From assembly GCA_010645155.1 (NCBI GenBank), contig CM021315.1:8524361-8588360 (forward strand): a stretch of 64,000 nucleotides of DNA, written 5' to 3'. The notes beneath the pieces are model-generated. The model did no database searches, was not told the origin of the DNA, and worked only from the letters and a program-made list of their open reading frames with translations. This document shows, piece by piece, positions 44,460 to 55,760 of the stretch. Positions within the stretch are counted from its first letter, which is position 1; every line of letters begins with the position of its first letter. A program made the translations under genes and the position numbers. The DNA is from Tigriopus japonicus. Its lineage: Eukaryota; Arthropoda; Copepoda; Harpacticoida; Harpacticidae.

Positions 44460-47400
44460 ATGATGTTGGGAAACGACGTTTTGGTGTTTTTCGTGCTCAT
44501 GGCTGCTTGGTCTGTGGCCTTGGATGGTCTTGAAGTGGGGGGTCGTGGTCTCAATTGCCTGACTTGTAGCACAGTGTCCAACAAGAAATGCAGCAATGCC
44601 AGTGAAGTCATCCACACATCTCGACCTTGCCAACCAGCAGAGACATTTTGTCAGGTAAAAAAAGGAGGATTTTTCTACTATTAGTTTGAACCTGGACACA
44701 AAAAAGCTCATGGAAAAGAACTGTCAACTTCATAGGCTTTTTTGAAGCTTCCCGTGTTTGTCCCTGTTGTCACTAGCAGACAAGGAAGTTTCAGTTGAAA
44801 GGCCGTTTGATTTTGCAATTGATGAAAGTAAATCAGGCCAGAAACCAATATTGTTTCGGTCATTAAAGCACGAAATGAAACCCTCAAGCCCTTGTGAAGC
44901 CATTTTTCCACTCAAAACCTCCTGTTGGCCACATTTTTTCTCTTCCTAAAAAGTCAGTAAGTACATCACTGATAGTGGGTGTTCCATGAAGAAATATTTC
45001 CGCTCCTTGCCACTTGTTTGGTTTAGGTTGCCAACGGTATATACCGTATGTATCATAAGTTCGGTAAAAAATGCTATTGGTTATAAAACACTAATTACTC
45101 TGTAATTAGAGGGTTTATGAATTTGTTTATTAAATAAACATGAACGAGCAAAGTTCCATGTGCTATTTTTCAAAAATTCCGCCCTCTGCCTTGATGCAGG
45201 CCTCCAGTCTGGACCGAAATTTGGAGCAAACCTTGCGGAGGGTAGCCTCGTCCATGCTGGCCCACTCTGCCTCAACAGAGGCCTTAAGTTCACCAACATT
45301 TTTGTGGTAGGTGCGGCAGGCCTTCCTCTCAATGGCGCTCAAAACATAGTAATCCAAGGGATTCAGGTTGGGGGAGTTTGAAGGCCACAACTCCTTGGAC
45401 CAAAATCCCTTGGACCCTTACTTGGCCTCGAGGTATTTTTGGGTGGCATTTGAGGTGTGACAGGGGGCACCATCCAGACCCAATTCCCAACACCATAAGT
45501 GGCATTTAAAATGGGAAATATCTTTCTGGAGAGAATGGACTAGTATTGTGGGGTAGACAAGGTCTCTTGTATCCACACTGGTGGGAAGGCCTTTCCATCC
45601 GAACCTACAATGCCCAACATCATGGCCCAAGCGGGATGTTTGGTGCGACCAGTGAATTTTATTGATGGATCCACATCAGAGGGGCTCTTGGCAATGTAGC
45701 GAAGGCTTCTGCTGTTGCTGACTGCATCCACAGAGAAAATTTTCTCATCGGAGAACACAAGAACCCCATTTTCACCTTTTTTCATTTTGTTAAGTAAAGC
45801 TTTGCACCTCTTGAGCCTTTTCTCTCTCTGGGTTGTAGTCAATCCTTGGACTTTGGTCACGGCCCTGGACTTCATACCAAGATCGAAGCGCACGGTGCGG
45901 GAGACAGCCATTTTGTCGACCTTGAGGTCCCTGGCAGGGCTCCGAATATTTGTCCTGGGATTTTCTTTTATCTTGGTTTGAACACTTTCAATGAAGGCCT
46001 CAGGCCGAACTGAACGTGGCCTGCCAGATCTTATCTTATCATTGAAATTGCCAGATGCCCCATAAACATTTTTCACTTTGTAGATGGTCTTCTTGGAGAC
46101 TCCAAAGTTGGCGGCAATGTCCTTGATCTTATCCCCACCGCAAACCTGCGCGTAAATTTTTTCCCGGAGTTTTTCCATTTTGTTCTAAATTTGTTGTTAT
46201 TCGTGCTACAGAGCCTTAAAGGGTCGCAATTGAAAGCTAAGATTCACACACTTCTTTATTACTGTTATTTTGTCTTAAAATTAAAAATTTACTCACAAAA
46301 ATGATCTAAAAACTTTTTACCGGACTTATGATACATACTGTATTGGTAATGGATGAGTGTAATCGGACGAATTCAGCTGTGGATCCTGGGGCCAGAATTG
46401 GCTAGGGATGCGTCAGAGTTGAGACAAAACCTCCCAAAAACTTTATTAAAGTTCTCAAGGCTAATTCTCATTTTTCGTTTTGACAATCAATCGAAACAAA
46501 CTTTTCCCTCACATAGCAAACTTAATCTTTGAAATGCCAAAGCCAAATCCATCCATAAGTCTGATCAAGAAACACTGGAATCATGGAGTGGGAGGCTGGT
46601 AATGAGAATAATTATTTCCAGGAAGAACAATTAGCCAACGATTCAGTGAGGTCACTAATCTAAACAAAGTCAGGGATTGGTTTAGAATTGAGCCCGCTCA
46701 ACCAATGACAACAAGGCAGCAATTTTGCGGACATTAGATCACTTTTGACGTTTCACCAACACTTAGCAGTGATGACTTTAAGAACCCCATAAACCATTTA
46801 GGCCAATTGAAATCGGATGAATCATGTTATAGTCCAAAGAAGATCAGTGTTAAAAGGAAATTTTGTAAGCTTATTATCAAAAAAGCTCCAATTATCTGGG
46901 ATTTATTCATCAACAATATGGGGTAGGGTAGGTCACCTTGAGCCTTGATTCTGTGTATGTCAAACGGATGGATTACGCACCACGCCATGCCTCACCCACA
47001 AGTTGACACTTCTTTCTCAAGAGCTTCTTTACTTGGCAAATCAACCACCTGACAGTTTTTGACAGGTCATTTTTGATGACTGATGCCAATAAACTACTTT
47101 AAGAAGAGGAAGGTGTGCTTTAAAGATAGGACTACTTTTTGTATTTGTGGACACTTTCTGCCCAAGCGTTTCCCTCTGCTATGTCATTGAATGCTTTATA
47201 GAGTATCCGTCTTGTAATCTAAAAAAAAGTCCACAAAAATCATCAATGCTTCGATGTTTGTTCTTTCCAAACTAGCATTGAATTTTTGGTTTAAGATTGA
47301 TTTGAATTTTTGGCCTAAAACATGAACATAACTTATCTCAAATTTACAAATGAAATATTTTTCGACTGGTTTTGTTTAGCAAAAAAGTTTGACCAACGCT

Positions 47401-50400
47401 TACTTCAATACAATGTTCAACCTTATTCAAAACATCAAATAACAGAGGCTATTTTTTTAAGACGCAAAGATCGATCTTAAGATCGTACTTTAGTACTGGA
47501 AGTTCGATCTTGAGATCGATCTTTGCGCTTAAAAAACTAACCTCAGGTGTTTTGGAGACTCTCTCGAAATATCGTAGTTGACACCCATGAAATTCCACCT
47601 TCCCCAAGCGAAAAACTGACTCACTGGAGCTCCAAAAACGGCAATCCTGAACTGTGCTCATGTTTGTAACACGTTCATGAACTAGTTAATCTAGAACACT
47701 TGAACCGTCTCACTAGAACAGTTTCCGTTTCTCCCCTAAGAACGTTGCAAGTTGAATGCTATCTTTTCCAACTTTGTTCACCATGTCATCGGGCTTGATC
47801 ACGTGCTTTTTTGATCCTGTGCACCAGATTCGTCCGGAAAGGATGCAAATCCATTTGTACAAGTGCAAAAAACAGCATCCTTTGACGCCTTTTAAGGTCA
47901 TAAAACCGGTCACGCCCTAGATCAAACTAGTATTTTAAGTCATACACTTTGAGTCGATCCTTTTGGCAGTTTGGTTGGCTTTTTTGAACTCTAACTAGTT
48001 GATTATTGTCTTGATGTGATCACCGACAAGAGGAACGTTTTTAAATATTTAGTTGTCTTTTAAAAGTGTAAGTAGATTTACTTGTTTACTACGTACCTAT
48101 CTTCAATATAAACTATTTTCAATAGAATGAAAGCTTATATTTTCGTTTAATTTGATTGACATTCACATTGAGTTTTTCTGAGATCAAATTTTAAGATGCG
48201 AACCGTGACTTCAATTTGTTTAAAGTGTTGACAAATGATTTTCATTCAATTGGATCTTTGGATCAAGAAGGTGTAATGGATATGCAACATTGCCTTTAGT
48301 TAGGCAGATTTTTACCGATACAGTTAATTTACTGAGCTCTTGGAACATATTGGAAGGGCTCAAATACTAATCCTCGGCAAGGACCAAAAAGTAGACAAAA
48401 AAGTTTTGAAGGGAATGTTCTATGCCATGTTTTAACAAACATTTCGGTCACGGTCAATTACGCATAATGGAAAATTGTATCAAAAGAGATAGAAGTAAAG
48501 AAATGAGGACAAAGCTATAAGGAAAATGATGAAAGTATTTGGCTTCCTTTCTCTTTGTTTAAACTAGTTTTCATTTTTCAACTATAACATGATCGAAAAG
48601 TATCTAGTAGAGCCACTTTTTAGAGGTGTGAGAAAAGAATTTTTCAACGTCTTTCCTCATGTCACTATCTTAATTTGGAGTAAGTGTGATTATAAATGTC
48701 AATGAATAGACCTCAGTTTGTCAGGGCGTGAAACCTTTCGCCCCTCCAAAGATTTGTCCCTTGAATTCGACCCATTATGTGAAGCCTGAAGATTTTGAGG
48801 CTCATATGGAGGATTGTCCGGATAAAGGTGGAGTGATGGCTCACATTTTGGCCAAGAATTGCTATCGCTTTGATGCTCCCAAACCCGTGGATCGAGACTT
48901 GCCCGATGTGAATGAATGGCAAGAAGTACAGGGACGATTGCCCTTTAATCCCACCATGAACGCTAAATCCAAGAACGTGGTTCGGGTTCTCAAGGTGAGA
49001 ATGACTACTGAGGTTATCAATGGCAGTTTGAGAAAGCTACCCATAGATGGCCTTGCTAAATCCTAAAAAGTTCCATTTATTGGTGGCTTTTTAAGACTCA
49101 AAGAGGACAAAATTAGCGTTTAGATTTGTTTTCATTTTGAACCCAGTAGCCCTAGACTGACTTTTAATGTCAAATCAAGGGTTATATTCTATGCCCTAAC
49201 AAAAGTTACAATCCAAGTTGAATCAAAGGTGAAGCTATAAAATAGAACACATCCCTTTGTTAGACATGAACTTGATTATTGTATGTTTCTGTCGTAGGCT
49301 GCTTGCAAAAGCGAAAAGAAGCGCTTTTATGAAGCCGAAGAGCTTCGTCATCAGACTCTTGCCGCCAATCCCGGAAGAAAATCGGCTCTTCCCAATCTGG
49401 AATTCCGGCCCTTGAGAGCTCCAAGACCGGACATGTCGATCATTTCGGAATCTCCTTGGGAAAATGGCTCAGGTTCGACCCTAAAAAGCACTTCAAAACC
49501 ACGTATTGAGGACGAGTTGAGCTTGATCTCGACCAAAATCAATGGATTAGGAAGAGGTTATGGAATCCGGAAGAAGATCCCCAACACGGATAATTCGTCC
49601 ACCACGACCAGTATTGTGGGATTAGGACGAGGAAGAGGATTGGACAAGGGTCCCAAAGCTCTTCCAGCTCGTCCTGGATGGCTCAGATTGTCGATTCCGT
49701 CCACTTCTGGGGAAGATCCCTTTGGTCCGTTCGAAGAAAGCGAGTTCTCCGAGTTTGAGGATAAGATCTCCATTGAGTAAAAGAAATGATCGCATCGGAC
49801 TCTGAAGAATAAAATTGGTTAATGCACCTATGTTGTGTAAGAATTTAGAATCAAAAAACGAGTTTCATATATTTATGACCGTATTGACAAACTTATCTTT
49901 TGCGATACACGTAGCTGGAAAAATATACATTTTAGATTTATTAACATACAGAAATGTACCAAAGGGGCCTTTGTGTAGAGAATACTCAGTAAATCCGAAA
50001 TGAAGACCTTTTTGGACCATTACTTGTTGGTTTAACATTCTTGGGGATTATTTTCTAAGCCCTTAATGATCAAAACTGTCAAAGTTCAGAGATTTGTTGC
50101 ATGGAATTAGAGCAAGTTGTCTCCAGAATACGAAAAGTAGAATCTGCTTGCTCGTTACCTAACTCAAAGTATTAAATTAAGTTATTCCATCATTATAAAA
50201 ACACGTTATAGGCTATCATTGAACCTTGAAAATGACCTCTTCGTTTCAATTTTAGTGTTGTGATACTTGTAAAAGAGATCTTAACGTTATAAAAAGATTT
50301 TCTTTGTTTAGACTTTGCTTGTGAGACAACTTAAGGCCAACAAACAGCCTTTAGACTATCTCCAATAAAGCCTGAAATTTCATGCGTATTTTCTGCACAC

Positions 50401-51645
50401 AACAGTTGGTCAATATCACGTCGTTGATGTTTGATTTTTTGATACTGTTTATCTTTGTTTTTCCCCATATTGTTTGGACTAGAGCGCTATAATAAAAAGG
50501 TTTTTTTAGTTTAAGTTTTTATTATAGCGCTCTAGTTTGGACTAATTGCAATCCACTGGAGACAAGAAAAATTACAAAAGATGCAAGTCTAATTCAAATG
50601 TCAAATTCAAGGCACTTTAATTTGTCCAAGACTGATATAAAATTGTTCCTATCTGTAAATCCATACACCTCTTGAAATCAGCTAGCCGTTGCCACAAGAA
50701 AGAACTAGATGGCGCACTTCATGACTAGCCTCTTTTTCATTACCATACACTGGTTAAGTTGAAAAGTTTTCACACCAATCTTTAAGGGATTTTTCCTACT
50801 AATTCAACCAGAAACCATTGCAGGTCCATAAGTGCTCTACATTCAAAATTTGAGGCACTTGAATTTGTCTACAGACCACAACTGATATATGATGGTGAAG
50901 CAATTCAGTTCAATTTCAATCTGCGAGGACTGCCATCAATGCCATTGGTATAAAGTGAAAATTCTTTGATTTACCTTGATGCCACCCCTGGTCGAAAATT
51001 TCCCAAGTTTATTTTTTGGATATTCTCTCTAATTTTATTTTTTCAAAGAAAGAGACAAATTGAAGGTAGAAAACTAGATTGAACTCCATCAGTATTATAT
51101 GTATGACCATTGCTATCTGCAAATACATGTATGTGTATAATGGGAAGTGTAAGCAAGTTGTTCCACATCAAATGCACTAGATGGCGCATTTAAGACTGTA
51201 TTCTTTATTATAATGCACTAGTTAAATCTTCTTTGGGCTAGTAAGAAAATTGAAATAACTAGAGAACTTTCTTGATCAACGCCATCTTTTGTGTTATTTG
51301 GCAAGCTGAATGACAGAGTATGAGCTAGATGGCGTTGTTACCAGAACCAATATGTTCTTTGTTTAAAGTTGGTGTTTTTTGTTCAACTTCCAGGTCAAAC
51401 GGATAGAATATATGATCACAGAGGTCAATGAAGATTACATCCCTTGGTCTCTGGAACGTGAATGCTCTGCCGAATGCAAACCCTTCTGTGTGAACATGGG
51501 AACAAGAACCAAAGTGAACTACTGTACTTCCTGTTGTACGGAAAACCACTGCAATGTGGACAATTCCAGTATTAGTCTGATTTCGTCCATCTGGACTGAT
51601 TTCCTTCTTCCGATGTCCATTTGTATTCTTCTGCAGATTTTGTAA
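44460..51645 (+). CDS. Ly6/uPAR (three-finger) GPI-anchored protein, two exons
   Basis: Exons 44460-44654 and 51394-51645 join in phase 0 to 148 aa. Residues 1 to about 20 are a signal peptide (VLVFFVLMAAWSVA). The Ly6 fold follows with its Cys pattern: LNCLTCSTVSNKKC in exon 1, then CSAECKPFC and the signature CTSCCTENHCN in exon 2. The last 20 residues are hydrophobic after a short polar stretch (TDFLLPMSICILLQIL), as in a GPI-attachment signal. So the protein should be secreted and tethered outside the membrane. In arthropods such proteins modulate channels, receptors or septate junctions; the specific role here is unknown. The join across a 6.7-kb intron rests on phase and on the complementary halves of one Ly6 domain. 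The intron contains a complete same-strand GTSF1-like gene, a mariner and several repeats. Confidence 0.75.
44948..45043 (-). repeat. Shared 90-bp repeat, interrupted by the mariner
   Basis: The reverse complement matches 42172-42260 (GTGGCAAGGAGCGGAAATAT, then CACTATCAGTGATGTACTTA). The copy stops at the mariner end. TTGGTAAT just past the other mariner end (46343) continues the same repeat (compare TTTGGTAAAAG, reverse strand near 42165). Confidence 0.75.
45044..46340 (-). mobile_element. Tc1/mariner-type transposon
   Basis: A 1297-bp element with terminal inverted repeats CCGTATGTATCATAAGTTCG (left) and CAGTATGTATCATAAGTCCG (right, reverse complement). They continue into GGTAAAAA, and TA lies at both flanks (45042-45043 and 46341-46342). 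One dead transposase gene lies on the minus strand. It is inserted in an older repeat within the Ly6 intron. Confidence 0.92.
45163..46178 (-). pseudogene. Mariner/IS630-type transposase, inactivated
   Basis: Start ATG 46178. N-terminal helix-turn-helix pair (IAANFGVSKKTIYKVK, then GRPRSV and a second HTH with SPARDLKVDKMAVSRTVR). First catalytic Asp in VFSDEKIFSVD, second in LDGAPCHTS, third in WPSNSPNLNPLDYY. Lesions: TAG at 45540-45542, a one-base frame change near 45478 just before the DGAPCH motif, and TAA at 45418-45420. Counting the stop as one residue, 39 residues separate the second and third Asp. The last frame ends at about 45163 near the left TIR. Dead copy. Confidence 0.88.
46347..46440 (+). 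repeat. Copy of the GGATGAGTG repeat family
   Basis: GGATGAGTGTAATCGGACGA, then AATTCAGCTGTGGATC and GGCTAGGGATGCGTCAGAG, match both arms of the inverted element at 59065-59355. It lies directly beside the mariner end. Confidence 0.7.
46441..47782. other. Ly6 intron segment before the GTSF1-like gene
   Basis: AT-rich, apart from the palindrome at 47444-47545. No exon was recognised. The GTSF1-like promoter is presumably near its 3' end. Confidence 0.45.
47444..47545. repeat. Long imperfect palindrome (hairpin)
   Basis: The left arm (about 47444-47485, GACGCAAAGATCGATCTTAA and flanks) is the near-complete reverse complement of 47504-47545 (GAGATCGATCTTTGCGCTTA and flanks), with a loop of about 18 bases. 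Few mismatches are seen in about 40 bp. Possibly a small foldback transposon; no clear target duplication outside. Confidence 0.75.
47783..49780 (+). CDS. GTSF1/Asterix-like protein with two CHHC zinc fingers
   Basis: GTSF1-family proteins bind RNA through tandem CHHC fingers and assist Piwi-guided silencing (Asterix in Drosophila). Exons 47783-47896, 48725-48994, 49298-49780 join in phase 0 to about 288 aa. Finger 1 (exon 1): CFFDPVH with nine residues to IHLYKC, i.e. C-x5-H-x9-H-x3-C. Finger 2 (exon 2): CPLNSTH then EAHMEDC with the same spacing. Next a KSEKKRFYEAEELRHQ helix as in the family, a short acidic-aromatic motif (SESPWENGSG), and a Gly/Arg-rich tail with repeats GLGRGYG and GLGRGRGL, then an acidic end. 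The tail makes it longer than the roughly 170-aa vertebrate GTSF1. The exon 1 donor AAG|GTCATA is non-ideal. AATAAA lies at 49808. The whole gene is inside the Ly6 intron on the same strand. Confidence 0.82.
49808..49813 (+). terminator. Poly(A) signal of the GTSF1-like gene
   Basis: AATAAA 28 bases after the TAA stop. Confidence 0.7.
50480..50534. mobile_element. 55-bp micro-MITE with perfect inverted repeats
   Basis: TAGAGCGCTATAATAAAAA (50480-50498) is perfectly repeated in inverse at 50516-50534, with a 17-base loop. Exact 8-bp duplications GTTTGGAC flank it (50472-50479 and 50535-50542). The 8-bp duplication and TAGAGCG start resemble the hAT-type MITEs in the SAP130 introns. It lies in the Ly6 intron. 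Confidence 0.88.
50620..51340 (+). repeat. Cluster of three CTAGATGGCG repeat copies
   Basis: CTAGATGGCGCACTTCA at 50705, CTAGATGGCGCATTTAA at 51177 and CTAGATGGCGTTG at 51325. The first has about 70 bp of upstream similarity to 13225-13310. The same TAGATGGCGC word lies inside both ISL2EU terminal repeats (10615-10624 and 5379-5388 inverse). Confidence 0.6.
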
Positions 51646-54403
51646 CACGGCTGAATTACATGTACATATTTCTTATATTGATAATAACCAAATCACGTGC
51701 TTTTGTGTTAGAAAAACAACTTCTGTTTGGTGTAAATCTGAAAAAAGCATTTAATTATTTGTCGAAATATTTAGACCATTTTGAGCATTTCAGCAATATT
51801 TGTTTTATTATTTGATGACTTACAAAGGCAACTCAAAAAACATGATTGGTTTTGGTTCAGTATTTGATTCACCTAAGAACTCATTTTATGATTTGAAAAC
51901 GAAAGCGTTTTTTCAGGGAGTCATCACATGGAAATATAATGTCATTAAACCGATGAATGTTTCAGAAATCAAGTCATGTTTGTTTATCTTAAAAAAATGT
52001 CTATTTTTGGCTTTAGAAATTGAGCTTTTTCAGTCAAGGTTAATTCATGTCATAAAAACCACTGCCGATCACAGAGGGATTTCACTAAAAAACCGATCGA
52101 GGACAGTTCATTTCATTAAATGGGCCATTTATGTATCTATTGACCTCAAACCAAATTCTGGAAAGTGCTAATGAGTAATGTAAGTGTATAAAAAAGTCAG
52201 TACATGATAGGTGAGTTGTTAAGGGTACCGAAAAGTAAAGTGACAAAAAAGAAAATTAGAGTTTAGATAAGCATACTTGAGTCTGATCTTAAAATTTAAG
52301 GTTAAGTTCTTGTACAAAAAAATGAGGCTTATTTCCTTAACCTAGACTCAAGCCAGGTTATTTAAACCGATTATTAAAACTCTCGCTTTAGGACTTGGAG
52401 CCCTTAACAACTCAATATTAAGATCAAATGTTAACTGACGTATAACCCAAGGATATCAAAATATCGTAAAAATACTCGTGCTCGAGCATCGTCTCATTTC
52501 CCAAGCTGCTTTTCAAATGCTGTTGATGTACAAAGACTACAGTAAATCATGGTTTTTGCCCTACTTTGGTATACTCGACCGATTTACATTTTTATTTGTG
52601 CACTTAGCAAGATCCAAACACTTAGCAAATCCAAGCTATCGTCGGCCTCACAGAGTTCCAGAGTGGACATGTTGATCTAGACTCTGCTAACAATTTGGCA
52701 GACAATTTTCAGGCCCTAGCTGACCACTTGGTTGATCACTTGTGCCCAAACAAGCTCACATTCTTTGATGGCAACATTCCAAAACAACCACAACAACCAT
52801 GCACAAACGGTAGTATAGTTTAAGCTATTCACTGAACATACTGTATTTGTGTTTGGGGCCCAACGCGTCATGGAAAAACCAAGCTTTCTCATCCAACCTT
52901 TGCTATTCGACAGCTGTAACTTGTCCAACAAAATCTTCATTATGCCCGCCCTGTGGTCAGCCTCAACATTGTTCTCAGATTCGTTTTTCTAGCTCATCAC
53001 AGGCAACTTAAATTCTGAGACTTTGCCAAATAATGGTGATTGACCACATTTCTTCTTGAATAAATGTTCTACTTTGAATGTACTAAACGTATCCTAAGTT
53101 TTAGGTACGCCAGAGACAAGCTTAAAACATCTACCTATAATTTGCTCAACATTAGTGGTAAAACATAGCCTAACGTGGTTGCCAACATTAGGTCGGTTAT
53201 TGAGTGTTTTTGAGGTAAAGTTGAAGTATATTAGGACGTGGTCTATGATTAGGATAAAGTAGAAATCACCAGTCTCAAGACATATGTTATGAAATGAGAA
53301 GTATGATTATTTCTACTAGTATTTACATGCTTCCAGTGTGTTTCCACTATTCTTCAAAATGCCCTCAACAACTGACCTATTCACGCAACACGGCTAGTCC
53401 TTCAAATAATCCTGATTCCCAAACGGGCCATTTTCCTGAAGCTTTTAAGTATCCCCAAAGCGCCAAAAACGGGGTTAATGACCAATTCAGACTGCGTGAG
53501 TAAGAGGTGCCCTGCAAAGTTTGTCAACCTTGCCATGAGTTGGCAAAACTGAACGAATGGCTCTTTCGCAATCGCGTTGCTCTGTATGCAATACAGATCA
53601 CTTCCAAATCTCTAAAAGTTCGGAAGAATCTCTTTTTGTTTCAAGTCGACACTAAAGCACTAACCAACCAGATTCAAGGTTGAGATTTGTGGTAAGGCAC
53701 ACTCCCATTCTCGAAAAGAAGTCACTAAAAAAACATTTGTTTCTTTTTTCTTCTAAATGTGTGTCACTGTGTAGCTTGTAATTGTGCCATTCCTAGCAAG
53801 ATTGTTGGCACTCAAGATGAACAAGTAACGGAGTGGGAGAATGTGAAAGTTTCATTCCATGCTCAGTCACGCTCCGATATGACTTCTATTCAAATATATA
53901 AATGTACCAAGGTAGGTAGGTAGGACATCAACGAATCTTGTCAACTATCTTTCATCAACTTTCCCGGAAATGCTGGCACACGTTGACATCTTACAATTAT
54001 CCCAAGAAAGACAACCACCAACCAAACCCACCCCGTGCATTTCTGGACGATTAGTTAGTCGTCGTCAGTCATAATGATAATAATAACAACCACACCAACC
54101 ATCTGCTTGTCATCTTGGAATCCATCTTGTCTCGGGTCCATCCTGTCTTCGGTCAGTCAAATGTGGTGTTTGGCACGCGTTGTTGCCCGTATTTGATTAT
54201 TAGAGACCACATAAATCGGTCAAACTTTTTTCAAGATCTACACCCGAGGGATTTCAAATAAAAACAATAAAGATCAAGAATAGATAAAAAAACGTGAACT
54301 GCTTTTAGATCATATGTTATTTGGTTGTTCAAGCTATGGCACAAAAAAATTAGGATGTGTACATTGATTTGTAGAAGTGCATATTTATATTTACCACTAC
54401 ATA
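51646..54403. other. Intergenic region after the Ly6 gene
   Basis: No gene was recognised. Open frames here (for example 51800-52171) lack motifs and splice context. A GTAGGTAGGTAGG run lies near 53911-53924. Confidence 0.5.
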
Positions 54404-54411
54404 GACTAAGG

Positions 54412-54859
54412 CAGGGGTCATAAACCAGTGGGTCACGCCCATTGTGCCATTGGTTTGCCCAAGGGTGGATGTTGGTGGGCCTAAGAACTATGGGGAAGGT
54501 CCAAAATAGTAGGCCTGTGAGCCATCCATAGTACTGTGCTGGTGGGCCCTGATACATCCCAGGCCAATCCTTATTTGGCCTGTGCGTTCTTCTAGTCGAA
54601 TCTATAAATAGCTGTGATAATGTACTAGTCGAGATAGTCCAATAAATGTGCCAGGGGGCTTCACACCTTCAATCTTTTTGATTATTTCTGCGTGCATTTC
54701 ACGTTGTTTCAATGGCGCGTGCATTTCACGTTGTTTCAGGCCCAAAGCTCTTTGATTTAATTTGTGGGCCCATGAACCTACCAGCGTCTGTTTGGTGGCC
54801 CCTGACAAAGCAAAATCAAATTTGGTGGGTCATGACCCAAAAGCCGTTGCCGACCCCTG
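54412..54859. mobile_element. Non-autonomous hAT element with CAGGGGTC termini
   Basis: Starts CAGGGGTCATAAACCAGTGG and ends CCGTTGCCGACCCCTG, with inverted ends CAGGGGTC. The flanking 8-mers GACTAAGG (54404-54411) and GACTAGGG (54860-54867) differ at one base. Subterminal GTGGGTCACG and GGTGGGTCATGACCC also face each other. Inside is a 27-bp tandem duplication (CGTGCATTTCACGTTGTTTC at 54691 and 54718). A minus frame (54808-54602) may be a remnant of transposase. CAGGGGTCGGCAA ends are widespread among hAT elements. Confidence 0.85.
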
Positions 54860-54867
54860 GACTAGGG

Positions 54868-55760
54868 GATCTGTTATTCTCGGATTTCTGGATATTTGGT
54901 CTGTTATTCAATTGATATTAGCAATTATGTAAACAAACATGTAGTAGAGGTAAAAAGCTGAAGCCTGCATACATGCAGGTTATTTTGAATCTACAAAACA
55001 CTCCACACAATGGATGGAAAATAATTTTAAAATATATCTGGCGCTCAATGCACTTGCCAATGAAAGAAATGAAAGCAAACATTGATTACAAATGATTGAT
55101 TATGCTTCCTCCAGTCAGAGAATTCCTTGGCTTGATTCCAGAAAAGTCTAATTTTGGCAAAACTTTAAAACTGCTGTATTTACAGCAGGGATTTGTTAGT
55201 CAAAACTGGCATTTCAGTTTATTTTCACCAATTTCCCTTTCACTTCATTACCGATTGGCTTAAAGCCTTGAAAATGCCGAAAAATGCCAAAAATCATTTT
55301 TCGGCCTTGAAAATGATTCAAAACAACTCTGCCTCTCAGATAAGTGGCTAAAAGAGAAAATCCAGAAAATGGCAAGTTCCCAAATGTTCAACACGAAAAT
55401 CCGGCTTCTGTCTTAAATGCCGATCAATGGTCACTAACCTTCGATATTACTAATTGTGAATTCACAAACCAACCGCCATGCTTTGTCGGCGTATTGGAAC
55501 CTGGAATGAATCATATAACACACTCTTCCAAGCAGAGATGAACTCCTCCTCCAATCGGAGCACAATTACGCGATCTCCTATCCTCACTACATAAATGTAA
55601 ACGCCATCGTCGTGGACGTTGTATGTACTGTCAACCAACGTCAGGCAGACATTTTATCAAAATTGGCCGCAGCTGCCTGCCCTTCGAGTGGTTTGTGGAT
55701 CTTCTCTGATGTTCCGCCTCCCTGAACATCCAGAGGATTTAGTGTCATTCAGGAAACAAC
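54868..55760. other. Upstream region of the secreted-protein gene
   Basis: CCAATCGGAG near 55551 and TACATAAATG near 55588 are weak promoter-like elements 170-210 bases before the start codon. Frame 55344-55541 has no known motif. Confidence 0.3.

Noticed and set aside
45160..45981. Plus-strand frames over the mariner
   Set aside because: Shadows of the transposase on the opposite strand.
51800..52171. 123-codon plus-strand frame
   Set aside because: Low-complexity composition in AT-rich sequence, no homology recognised.
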